From Caulobacteraceae bacterium (GTDB taxonomy: Bacteria > Pseudomonadota > Alphaproteobacteria > Caulobacterales > Caulobacteraceae): 5,539 bases of DNA. The stretch covers positions 3,534-9,072 of the forward strand of contig PMOM01000295.1 of assembly GCA_003161535.1 (NCBI GenBank), read 5' to 3'. Numbering within the stretch: the first letter of the stretch is position 1; the number at the start of each line of letters is the position of its first letter. Shown piece by piece: positions 1-5,023 of this stretch. The notes under the pieces were generated by a model. The model saw nothing but the letters and a program-made list of their open reading frames with translations, was not told where the DNA came from and did not search any database. The position numbers and the translations under genes were made by a program.

Positions 1-38
1 CGATTGGAACGGCGAAGCTTCTTACGGATTATGGGATC

Positions 39-1118
39 ATGACACGCACCGGCAATCCCCACGCGACGGCGCTCCTGATGAGCGTCGCGGCGGTCACGCT
101 CACGCTCGCGGCCTGCAACAAACCGGCGCAGACAGCCGCGGTCGGCCCCCAAGCCGCGACGCCTGGCGAGCTGTCGGCGACGCCAGTCGCCTTTCCGCCT
201 CCCGCGCTTCCCGTCTATGAACAGCCGCCCGCCCCCGGCGATGGCTATATCTGGACGCCAGGGGATTGGCGCTGGGACGATTCAACGAGCGACTACTATT
301 GGGTCCCGGGCACCTGGGTTCTTCCACCTCGCTCCGGACTTCTCTGGACTCCGGGTTATTGGGATAACGTCGGAGGTTCATATCAATTTCATAACGGGTA
401 CTGGGGTTCACACGTTGGATTTTATGGTGGAATTAACTATGGCTACGGCTATACGGGCTCCGACTACCAGGGGGGTTATTGGCAGGGGAACAGTTTTTAC
501 TACAATAGAGCCGTCAATAACGTTTCAAATAGGCGTGTGACCAACACCTACAACAAGACCGTATTCCAGAACGCCAACGCCAATCGGGGAAGCTTTAATG
601 GCCCAGGCGGCGTCTCGGCGCGACCGACGCCGCAGCAAATGGCCGCCGCTCGGGACGTCCAACTGGCCCGCACGCCGATGCAGACACAGCACGTCCAGAC
701 GGCGAGAACGCAGCCCTCGCTACGGGCGAGCTTCAATCACGGCAGGCCGAACATCGCGGCGACGGTCCAACCAGGCCGGTTTAGCGGCCCGGGCGTAGTG
801 CCGGCGACGCGCGCGGCGGTTCCCTACAATCGCCCCGCGGGAATGCCCCGGCCGGGAACTCCCTTCGTTCGTCCAGGCGACACAGCCCGGCCCGCCCCAG
901 ATGTTGTTCGCCCTGCACCTGCGGCCAGGCCTTTCGAGCGGACGGCCAACCGACCGGCGGGGTCGCCGGCGCCCAATCCGGCCATCGCCCGGCCGCCAGC
1001 GCGTCAGGCGTCCATGCAAGCGCCCCCGCCTCGGCCGTCAACGCCACGCGCCGCGCCACCCGCACAAACCAAACCTCAAGACGCGCAACGCAAGCGGGAT
1101 AATTCCGGCCCTCATTGA
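39..1118 (+). CDS. WxPGxW-repeat (YXWGXW family) lipoprotein, Pro/Arg-rich tail
   Basis: Predicted exported lipoprotein of 359 residues, function unknown. The N-terminus has a hydrophobic stretch ending in a lipobox, LAAC, with the lipidated Cys at residue 26. A spaced tryptophan repeat follows: WTPGDW at 72-77, WVPGTW at 88-93 and WTPGYW at 103-108. Next comes HNGYWG (118-123), a Gly/Tyr-rich block containing GFYGGINYGYGY (127-138), and GGYWQGN (145-151). This order is typical of the YXWGXW/WXXGXW repeat family. From about residue 185 to the end the protein is low-complexity, rich in Pro, Arg and Ala with many RP pairs, and probably disordered. The ATG at 39 was chosen because it places the Cys at a normal lipoprotein distance; a later Met (residue 14) would remove the charged n-region. 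The frame has no stop between the window edge and 39, so a start further upstream cannot be excluded. No strong ribosome binding site is visible. The stretch at about 355-560 is clearly more AT-rich than its surroundings. Family assignment is fairly sure; biological role is not known. Confidence 0.85.
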   Translation: MTRTGNPHATALLMSVAAVTLTLAACNKPAQTAAVGPQAATPGELSATPVAFPPPALPVYEQPPAPGDGYIWTPGDWRWDDSTSDYYWVPGTWVLPPRSGLLWTPGYWDNVGGSYQFHNGYWGSHVGFYGGINYGYGYTGSDYQGGYWQGNSFYYNRAVNNVSNRRVTNTYNKTVFQNANANRGSFNGPGGVSARPTPQQMAAARDVQLARTPMQTQHVQTARTQPSLRASFNHGRPNIAATVQPGRFSGPGVVPATRAAVPYNRPAGMPRPGTPFVRPGDTARPAPDVVRPAPAARPFERTANRPAGSPAPNPAIARPPARQASMQAPPPRPSTPRAAPPAQTKPQDAQRKRDNSGPH

Positions 1119-1219
1119 GCTTGGCGCGGCGGCCCCGCTGATCTGGATCCAGCAGTCTCGATTGCGACTCTCGCTCGTGCGATTCTTGGCCTAGACTCCC
1201 GTGGCAGAAGGATTGCCGC

Positions 1220-1579
1220 ATGCGAATCCTGAGTATCGCGCTCGCCTCCGCCCTTCTTGCGGGCGCTCCCGCGAGCGCCGACCCCAACGCCGCCACCGCT
1301 TGGTTCAACCTCTGCGCCACCGCGTACAATACCGGTGACACGGAGGCCGCGCTCAAAGCCTGTGATCGAGCCATAGCCGCTGACCCGGGGAAGGCGGATG
1401 CCTGGTTCATCAAGGGCAGCGTCTTGTTCGGCATGGCTCCGTTGGACAGGGCCGGCCGCATGGCGGCGCCGCCCGGCACAACGCAGACGCTTCAAAAATA
1501 CCTTGAGATCGCGCCCAGCGGCGCCCACGCCGGCGACGTCAAGGAGATGCTCGATTATCTCGCCACACACCAAAAATAG
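1220..1579 (+). CDS. Small secreted TPR protein
   Basis: Predicted periplasmic protein of 119 residues. Residues 1-20 form a Sec signal peptide (positive Arg2, hydrophobic core, PASA then Asp21), with likely cleavage after Ala20. Residues 24-57 read as a tetratricopeptide repeat: Trp28, Asn30, Ala35, Tyr36, Gly39, Ala43-Ala44 and AIAADP at 51-56. A second helical unit begins at ADAWFIKG (59-66). The C-terminal part, with APPGTTQTLQKYLEIAP (83-99) and a DVKEMLDYL helix (106-114), resembles a recurrent ending of small bacterial TPR proteins, where PPGT, KYL and a proline-glycine-histidine turn are kept. Cys32 and Cys48 sit in the two TPR helices and could form a disulfide in the periplasm. The start is supported by AGAAGGA at 1206-1212, seven bases before the ATG. 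It lies 101 bases after the lipoprotein gene on the same strand, so co-transcription is possible. TPR domains bind proteins or peptides; the partner is unknown. Confidence 0.85.
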   Translation: MRILSIALASALLAGAPASADPNAATAWFNLCATAYNTGDTEAALKACDRAIAADPGKADAWFIKGSVLFGMAPLDRAGRMAAPPGTTQTLQKYLEIAPSGAHAGDVKEMLDYLATHQK

Positions 1580-1613
1580 ATTCGCGCGCCTCACGCCTTC
1601 AATCCAAGCGCCA

Positions 1614-1642
1614 TTGCGATCGTCATTCGTTTCGCCTCTAAG
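1614..1642 (+). promoter_or_regulatory. Sigma-70-like promoter of tRNA-Leu
   Basis: A -35 box TTGCGA (1614-1619) and a -10 box TCTAAG (1637-1642) are separated by exactly 17 bases. Each matches the housekeeping consensus in four of six positions. Initiation would fall near 1649, leaving a leader of about eight bases before the tRNA 5' end at 1658. The position fits the tRNA well; the match is by eye. Confidence 0.5.
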
Positions 1643-1657
1643 GGCGTCTTGATCAGA

Positions 1658-1742
1658 GCGGATGTGGCGGAACTGGTAGACGCACTGGATTTAGGTTCCA
1701 GCGCCGTAAGGCGTGGAGGTTCGAGTCCTCTCATCCGCACCA
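1658..1742 (+). tRNA. tRNA-Leu, anticodon UAG
   Basis: A complete class II tRNA, 85 bases including an encoded CCA. The acceptor stem GCGGATG (1658-1664) pairs with CATCCGC (1732-1738), followed by discriminator A (1739) and CCA (1740-1742). The anticodon stem CTGGA (1685-1689) pairs with TCCAG (1697-1701); the seven-base loop TTTAGGT (1690-1696) places TAG at 1692-1694, so the anticodon UAG reads CUN leucine codons, CUA in particular. A long variable arm has the stem CGCC (1702-1705) and GGCG (1710-1713), diagnostic of tRNA-Leu/Ser/Tyr. The T arm is GGAGG, TTCGAGT, CCTCT (1715-1731). The D-loop GG of leucine tRNAs is present in AACTGGTAGA. The discriminator A agrees with leucine identity. 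It sits between the TPR gene and tig. Confidence 0.97.
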
Positions 1743-1776
1743 TTCTGGCTTCTGGTCGCGCGCGCCACCGCAGGAC

Positions 1777-1805
1777 TTGAGAGCCCGACTTCAGCGTGAC
1801 ATAAG
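1777..1805 (+). promoter_or_regulatory. Sigma-70-like promoter candidate for tig
   Basis: TTGAGA (1777-1782, five of six consensus positions) and CATAAG (1800-1805, four of six) are spaced by 17 bases. Initiation would be near 1812 and give a tig leader of about 90 bases that includes the hairpin at 1820-1852 and the palindrome at 1871-1884. The -35 begins 34 bases after the tRNA 3' end. The pattern match is good, but without transcript data it is a prediction; a heat-shock-type reading of CTTGAGA is weaker because no suitable -10 follows. Confidence 0.5.
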
Positions 1806-1819
1806 AGCCGCTGCCTTCG

Positions 1820-1856
1820 CGCCGCCGGCCAGGACGGATCTTGGCGGCGGCGTTTT
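1820..1856 (+). terminator. Hairpin with T run before tig: terminator or leader attenuator
   Basis: CGCCGCC (1820-1826) pairs perfectly with GGCGGCG (1846-1852). After a single bulged G (1827), GCCA (1828-1831) pairs with TGGC (1842-1845), closing a ten-base loop. TTTT (1853-1856) follows immediately, which gives the shape of an intrinsic terminator, though the T run is short. It would end the tRNA-Leu transcript. If the promoter at 1777-1805 is the one used for tig, the same hairpin would lie inside the tig leader and would have to be read through. Confidence 0.5.
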
Positions 1857-1870
1857 ACTTGGCGCCGGGC

Positions 1871-1884
1871 CGGACGCGCGTCCG
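1871..1884. repeat. Perfect 14-base palindrome in tig leader
   Basis: CGGACGCGCGTCCG is its own reverse complement and ends 16 bases before the tig start codon. As DNA it could be an operator; as RNA it would make only a short stem with a tight loop. In GC-rich DNA such palindromes also occur by chance, so no function is assigned. Confidence 0.4.
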
Positions 1885-1890
1885 ACACTT

Positions 1891-1894
1891 AGGA
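1891..1894 (+). promoter_or_regulatory. Ribosome binding site that fixes the tig start
   Basis: AGGA lies six bases before the ATG at 1901. It supports this start over the in-frame TTG at 1841, whose 20 extra residues do not resemble a trigger factor N-terminus. Confidence 0.65.
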
Positions 1895-1900
1895 TGCTTG

Positions 1901-3463
1901 ATGCAAGTTGTTAAAAAATCCGGCGAGGGCCTTAGCCGCAACTACGGGGTCAAGGTCCCGGCGAAGGAACTGGGGGCGGCCCTCGACGCCAGGATCGCCG
2001 AAATCCTGCCCACGCTGAATCTCAAGGGATTTCGCCCGGGCAAGGTGCCGCAGGCGCATGTGCGACGCCTCTACGGCAAGGCCCTGATGGGCGAAGTCAT
2101 CGAAAAGACGCTCAGCGAGACCTCCCAGAAGGTTCTCGCCGACAACAAGCTGCGTATCGCCATGCAGCCCGACCTGAAACCGCTGTCGGACATGGCCCAG
2201 GTGATCGCCGGGCGAGAAGACCTGTCTTACGATCTCGAGGTCGAGGTCATGCCGGAATTTGATCCGATCGACGTCGCCAAACTGAAGCTCACCCGCCTGG
2301 TTTACGCGCCACCGCAGGCGGAACTGGACGAGGCCATGGCTGAGCTTGTGGCCCAGAATCGCACCTATGAGCCCCGTGTTGGCAAGGGCGCCAAAGCCAG
2401 GCAGGGCGATCAGCTCGCCATCGACTTCATCGGCCGCATCAATGGCGAGCCCTTCGAGGGCGGCGCGGCCGACGACGCCGAGCTGGTGCTCGGGACCGGC
2501 CAGTTCATCCCCGGTTTCGAAGAGCAGCTTGAGGGCGCGGCGGCGGGCGACGATGTGGTCGTCAAGGTCGCCTTTCCGTCCGACTATACGGCCGAGCGCC
2601 TCGCCGGGAAATCCGCGGTCTTCGATGTCAAAGTCAAGGTCGTCCGGGCGCCCAAGGCGGCCAAGGCCGACGACGCCCTGGCCCAGCGACTTGGCCTGAC
2701 CGACCTGGCCGCTCTCAAGGCCGCCGTTCGCCAAAGTATCGAGGGGCGATATCAGGAGGCGTCACGCTTCAAGCTCAAACGCGCCCTTCTCGACACTCTG
2801 GATGGGAAACATCGCATTCCCCTGCCGCCGCGCATGGTCGAGGCGGAGTTCGAGGGCATCTGGAGCCAGGTCGAGAAGGAAAAGTCCGAGGGTCAGGACT
2901 CTCCAGAGGACGCCGGAAAATCCGATGAAGAATTGCGAGGCGACTATCATCAGATCGCCGAGCGCCGGGTTCGCCTCGGGCTGGTGCTCGCCGAGATCGG
3001 CCGGCGCGAGAACGTCACCGTTACCGACGCCGAACTGAGCGACGCCATGCGCGCCGAAGCCATGCGCTATGGCGACCAGGCCCAGCAGATGTTCGATCTG
3101 TTGCGTCAGAACGCCAACGCCCAGACCCAGATCCGCGCGCCGCTCTATGAGGAAAAGGTGGTCGATTTGATTCTCGGCCGCGCCACGGTGAAGGAGCGGG
3201 CTGTCTCCAAGGAAGAGTTGCTGAAGGAAGACGAACTTCCCGAAGGATTTGGCCACGATCACGACCACGATCACAACCACGATCATGGGGACCATCACCA
3301 TCACGGCCATGCCCACGGCGCGGCGAGGTCGAAGGCGCGAGCGCCGGTGAAGTCGGCCGCCAAGACCAAGGCGCCCAAGAGCGTTGCCCCGCAATCCGCC
3401 AAGGTTCGCGCGCCCGCGAAGCTCAAGGCGGCCAAATCGAAGGCGTCGAAACCGAAGGCTTAA
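1901..3463 (+). CDS. tig: Trigger factor (ribosome-associated chaperone, PPIase) with His-rich tail
   Basis: Trigger factor binds the ribosome near the exit tunnel and shields nascent chains in the cytoplasm; it also has prolyl isomerase activity. The N-terminal ribosome-binding domain carries the signature GFRPGKVP at 43-50, with Phe44-Arg45 at the same positions as in E. coli. The FKBP-type domain covers about 165-250, with [20 protein letters not shown] and [16 protein letters not shown] (FIPGFE at 202-207). The helical C-terminal chaperone domain runs to about 445. The protein has 520 residues, longer than the usual 430-450. The excess is a C-terminal extension: residues 452-472 contain 12 His alternating with Asp, and residues 474-520 contain 12 Lys and 3 Arg with no acidic residue, mixed with Ala, Pro and Ser. 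The ATG at 1901 was chosen because of the AGGA before it and because [10 protein letters not shown] is the normal trigger factor start. clpP follows after 73 bases. Identity is very secure; the role of the tail is unknown. Confidence 0.98.
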   Translation: MQVVKKSGEGLSRNYGVKVPAKELGAALDARIAEILPTLNLKGFRPGKVPQAHVRRLYGKALMGEVIEKTLSETSQKVLADNKLRIAMQPDLKPLSDMAQVIAGREDLSYDLEVEVMPEFDPIDVAKLKLTRLVYAPPQAELDEAMAELVAQNRTYEPRVGKGAKARQGDQLAIDFIGRINGEPFEGGAADDAELVLGTGQFIPGFEEQLEGAAAGDDVVVKVAFPSDYTAERLAGKSAVFDVKVKVVRAPKAAKADDALAQRLGLTDLAALKAAVRQSIEGRYQEASRFKLKRALLDTLDGKHRIPLPPRMVEAEFEGIWSQVEKEKSEGQDSPEDAGKSDEELRGDYHQIAERRVRLGLVLAEIGRRENVTVTDAELSDAMRAEAMRYGDQAQQMFDLLRQNANAQTQIRAPLYEEKVVDLILGRATVKERAVSKEELLKEDELPEGFGHDHDHDHNHDHGDHHHHGHAHGAARSKARAPVKSAAKTKAPKSVAPQSAKVRAPAKLKAAKSKASKPKA

Positions 3464-3482
3464 GCGGAGAGGCGCGCCGCCC

Positions 3483-3511
3483 TTGCATCCCGGCGGGGGC
3501 GAGGCGATATC
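3483..3511 (+). promoter_or_regulatory. Weak promoter candidate for clpP
   Basis: TTGCAT (3483-3488) and GATATC (3506-3511) are 17 bases apart. With the preceding C the -35 reads CTTGCA, close to the CTTG core seen in alphaproteobacterial heat-shock promoters, and a separate clpP promoter, partly heat-shock controlled, is remembered from Caulobacter. The -10 match is poor (three of six), so read-through from tig is an equally good explanation for clpP expression. Confidence 0.25.
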
Positions 3512-3523
3512 CAGACCTCAACC

Positions 3524-3529
3524 AAGAGG
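3524..3529 (+). promoter_or_regulatory. Ribosome binding site that fixes the clpP start
   Basis: AAGAGG lies seven bases before the ATG at 3537. The reading frame is open back into tig (to a TTG at 3384), but this site and the protein family both place the start at 3537. Confidence 0.7.
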
Positions 3530-3536
3530 CCCGCCG

Positions 3537-4169
3537 ATGACCGATTCTCTGACCACCTCGCTCAACCTCGTGCCCATGGTGGTCGAGCAGTCGAGCCGCG
3601 GCGAGCGCGCCTTCGACATTTTCTCGCGCCTGCTGCGCGAGCGCGTGGTGTTCCTCAATGGGCCGGTCGACGACGGCATGTCGGCGCTGATCTGCGCCCA
3701 GCTTCTCTATCTGGAATCCGAATTCCCGAAAAAGCAGATCGACATGTACATCAACTCCCCCGGCGGAGTGGTGACCTCGGGCCTGGCGATCTACGACACC
3801 ATGCAATACGTCCGCTGCCCGGTGGCCACCACATGCATGGGCATGGCCGCCTCCATGGGCTCCTTCCTGCTGATGGCCGGGGAGCCGGGAATGCGCGTCG
3901 CCCTGCCCAACGCCCGCATCATACTTCATCAGCCGTCGGGCGGCTTTCAGGGCCAGGCCTCTGATTTCGAGCGCCACGCCGAGGACATCATCAGAACCAA
4001 ACGGCGCCTGAACGAGCTTTACGCCAAGCACTGCGGCCGCAGCCTCGAGGAGGTCGAACGCACCCTCGACCGCGACCACTTCATGGACGCCGAGGAAGCC
4101 AAGGCCTGGGGCATCGTCGATCACATCTACGAAAGCCGCGCGGCGTCCGAGGCGGCCGAAAAGGACTAG
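3537..4169 (+). CDS. clpP: ATP-dependent Clp protease proteolytic subunit ClpP
   Basis: ClpP is a serine protease of family S14. Fourteen subunits form the chamber in which proteins unfolded by ClpX or ClpA are cut. The protein has 210 residues, normal for the family. The catalytic triad is complete: Ser106 in GMAASMGS, His131 in ILHQPSGG and Asp180 in LDRDHFMD, each nine residues after the E. coli mature numbering (97, 122, 171). Other family blocks are [14 protein letters not shown] (20-33), YINSPGGVV (71-79, oxyanion/substrate strand) and [17 protein letters not shown] (135-151). The sequence agrees closely with remembered Caulobacter ClpP, including [14 protein letters not shown] N-terminus and [20 protein letters not shown]. 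It is downstream of tig on the same strand, the classical arrangement, and is followed by a hairpin at 4185-4207. In Caulobacter ClpXP is essential and degrades the cell-cycle regulator CtrA (known of the family, not seen here). clpX is not in the window and would be expected to the right, beyond the cicA-like gene. Confidence 0.98.
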   Translation: MTDSLTTSLNLVPMVVEQSSRGERAFDIFSRLLRERVVFLNGPVDDGMSALICAQLLYLESEFPKKQIDMYINSPGGVVTSGLAIYDTMQYVRCPVATTCMGMAASMGSFLLMAGEPGMRVALPNARIILHQPSGGFQGQASDFERHAEDIIRTKRRLNELYAKHCGRSLEEVERTLDRDHFMDAEEAKAWGIVDHIYESRAASEAAEKD

Positions 4170-4184
4170 CGTGGCGGCGCCTGA

Positions 4185-4207
4185 TTCCTCTCGACGGACG
4201 AGAGGAA
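4185..4207. terminator. Perfect 9-bp hairpin after clpP
   Basis: TTCCTCTCG (4185-4193) pairs without mismatch with CGAGAGGAA (4199-4207) around the loop ACGGA. It begins 15 bases after the clpP stop. There is no T run behind it on either strand, so it is not a textbook intrinsic terminator; it may end the clpP message by another route or protect its 3' end. Confidence 0.45.
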
Positions 4208-4267
4208 AACGCTCATTAGCGCTTCAGCCCGACACCAACGGGCGGAGGAAGCCTTAGGGGCCAAAAA

Positions 4268-4717
4268 ATGAAAACCGTATTGAGCGCGCTCGCCGCGGGC
4301 GCTTGTCTGTCGTGGGCGTTTTCCGCCATGGCCGAGCCCTATGTGGATTATACGCCGCAGAAGGGCGTCACCCACGTCACGATGATCAAGGTCGACCCCA
4401 ACCACATCGACGACTACCTGACGGGGTTGAGGAAAGTATGGGTCCCCGGCGAGGAGATCGCCAAGAGGCATGGGCTCATCGACTATTACGGGGTGAATGT
4501 GAAGGTGAACGCCGGCGCCGGCGTCAACGTGGTCCTGATCGAGCACTACCCGTCCATCGCCGCGCTTGATCCCGATCAGGCTCGTGACCAGGCGATTGAG
4601 AAGGAAGGCTTTGCCCTGACGTCAAAAGAACAAGGCCAGGCCATGACGAACGGCTTTGACAAGTACCGTACCTTCGTGTCCGACGACTACTATCAGTCTA
4701 TAAGCTTCGGCAAGTAA
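4268..4717 (+). CDS. Small exported protein of unknown function
   Basis: Predicted periplasmic protein of 149 residues. Residues 1-22 are a Sec signal peptide (Lys2, hydrophobic core, AMA then Glu23). The Cys at 13 is preceded by AGA and is a poor lipobox, so cleavage after Ala22 is preferred. The mature part has no motif that I can tie to an activity. A strand-like THVTMIKVDP (35-44), an amphipathic helix IDDYLTGLRKVWVPGEEIAKRHG (in 47-69), strands YYGVNVKV (73-80) and VNVVLIEHYP (86-95), then a charged helix from about 101 to 123, suggest a small alpha/beta fold like the dimeric ferredoxin-like barrels, but this is inference. I recall similar uncharacterised proteins in Caulobacter and sphingomonads. 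TAGGGG at 4255-4260 is seven bases before the ATG; a better-looking GGAGGAA (4244-4250) is too far away at 17 bases. It stands between clpP and the cicA-like gene, converging with the latter's partner over a 42-base gap. Confidence 0.82.
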   Translation: MKTVLSALAAGACLSWAFSAMAEPYVDYTPQKGVTHVTMIKVDPNHIDDYLTGLRKVWVPGEEIAKRHGLIDYYGVNVKVNAGAGVNVVLIEHYPSIAALDPDQARDQAIEKEGFALTSKEQGQAMTNGFDKYRTFVSDDYYQSISFGK

Positions 4718-4740
4718 CCGCGCCGCCTCGCGCCCGCTCT

Positions 4741-4753
4741 CGCCGGACCGGCG
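4741..4753. repeat. Short GC inverted repeat between convergent genes
   Basis: CGCCGG and CCGGCG flank a single A, giving at most a five-pair stem with a three-base loop in the 42-base gap between two convergent genes. Its place suits a two-way terminator, but no T run accompanies it and the stem is short. Confidence 0.25.
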
Positions 4754-4759
4754 CATGCT

Positions 4760-5023
4760 CTAGCCGTCGGCGAGCGCTTGGCGCGAACGCGCCATCAGTT
4801 CGACTACGCCAGCCGGATCGTCCACCTTGATCCGGTCGAAGTCCGTCGCGCCCGGCGCGCGGATGTCGGCGAATAGTCCGGCCGCGTCCTCGTGGAAGTG
4901 CAGAAACGCCTTCGAGCGAAGATAGAACACGCCCCGGCTCTTCTCTCGGAGCTGAGGATGGGCGCGCAGGCGCGCGAGCACGGGCTCCAGCCGATCGAGC
5001 GCATCGGCACCGGCATGTTTCAT
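4760..5023 (-). CDS. Conserved-looking 87-residue protein of unknown function
   Basis: Small cytoplasmic protein without signal peptide or membrane segment. I do not recognise a named family. Visible structure: an amphipathic helix LDRLEPVLARLRAH (9-22), then two likely strands around GVFYLRSKAFLHFHE (31-45) and GLFADIRA (49-56), a loop, FDRIKVDDP (62-70), and a C-terminal helix VVELMARSRQAL (73-84). The strand pair with FLHFHEDAAGLFADIR reminds me of uncharacterised alphaproteobacterial proteins and of small YjbR-like folds, but the latter is a guess. The start at 5023 was chosen because its ATG overlaps the stop of the upstream cicA-like gene as ATGA, a sign of translational coupling. The same frame is open further upstream to 5170, but that part would lie antisense-free inside cicA coding sequence and reads as Arg/Gly/Pro-rich shadow. 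It is probably co-transcribed with the phosphatase gene. Confidence 0.75.
   Translation of the reverse strand: MKHAGADALDRLEPVLARLRAHPQLREKSRGVFYLRSKAFLHFHEDAAGLFADIRAPGATDFDRIKVDDPAGVVELMARSRQALADG

Noticed and set aside
1143..1152. Palindrome CTGGATCCAG between the lipoprotein and TPR genes
   Set aside because: Too short and without a T run or loop to be a terminator; likely chance.
1192..1197. TAGACT as a -10 box for the TPR gene
   Set aside because: No acceptable -35 box lies 16-18 bases upstream, so a promoter there cannot be supported.
781..1479. Long minus-strand open frame across the lipoprotein tail and the TPR gene
   Set aside because: It is antisense to two supported genes, spans their intergenic gap and shows only Arg/Ala/Pro-rich sequence with no domain; long shadow frames are expected in GC-rich DNA.
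1841..1900. N-terminal extension of trigger factor by 20 residues from a TTG
   Set aside because: The TTG lies within the hairpin stem, lacks a ribosome binding site, and trigger factors start at MQV as encoded at 1901.
1889..2734. 281-residue minus-strand open frame inside tig
   Set aside because: Exact antisense of a well-recognised gene; its protein resembles no family and mirrors tig codon bias.
3251..3320. Repeated CAC/GAT-like units as a possible tandem DNA repeat or array
   Set aside because: The units are codons for a His/Asp-rich protein segment, vary in codon choice, and have no spacer pattern.
3384..3536. N-terminal extension of ClpP overlapping the tig end
   Set aside because: The added residues are Arg/Pro-rich shadow of the tig tail; ClpP homology and AAGAGG place the start at 3537.
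3423..4124. 233-residue minus-strand open frame inside clpP
   Set aside because: Antisense shadow of clpP with no recognisable domain and no ribosome binding site noticed.
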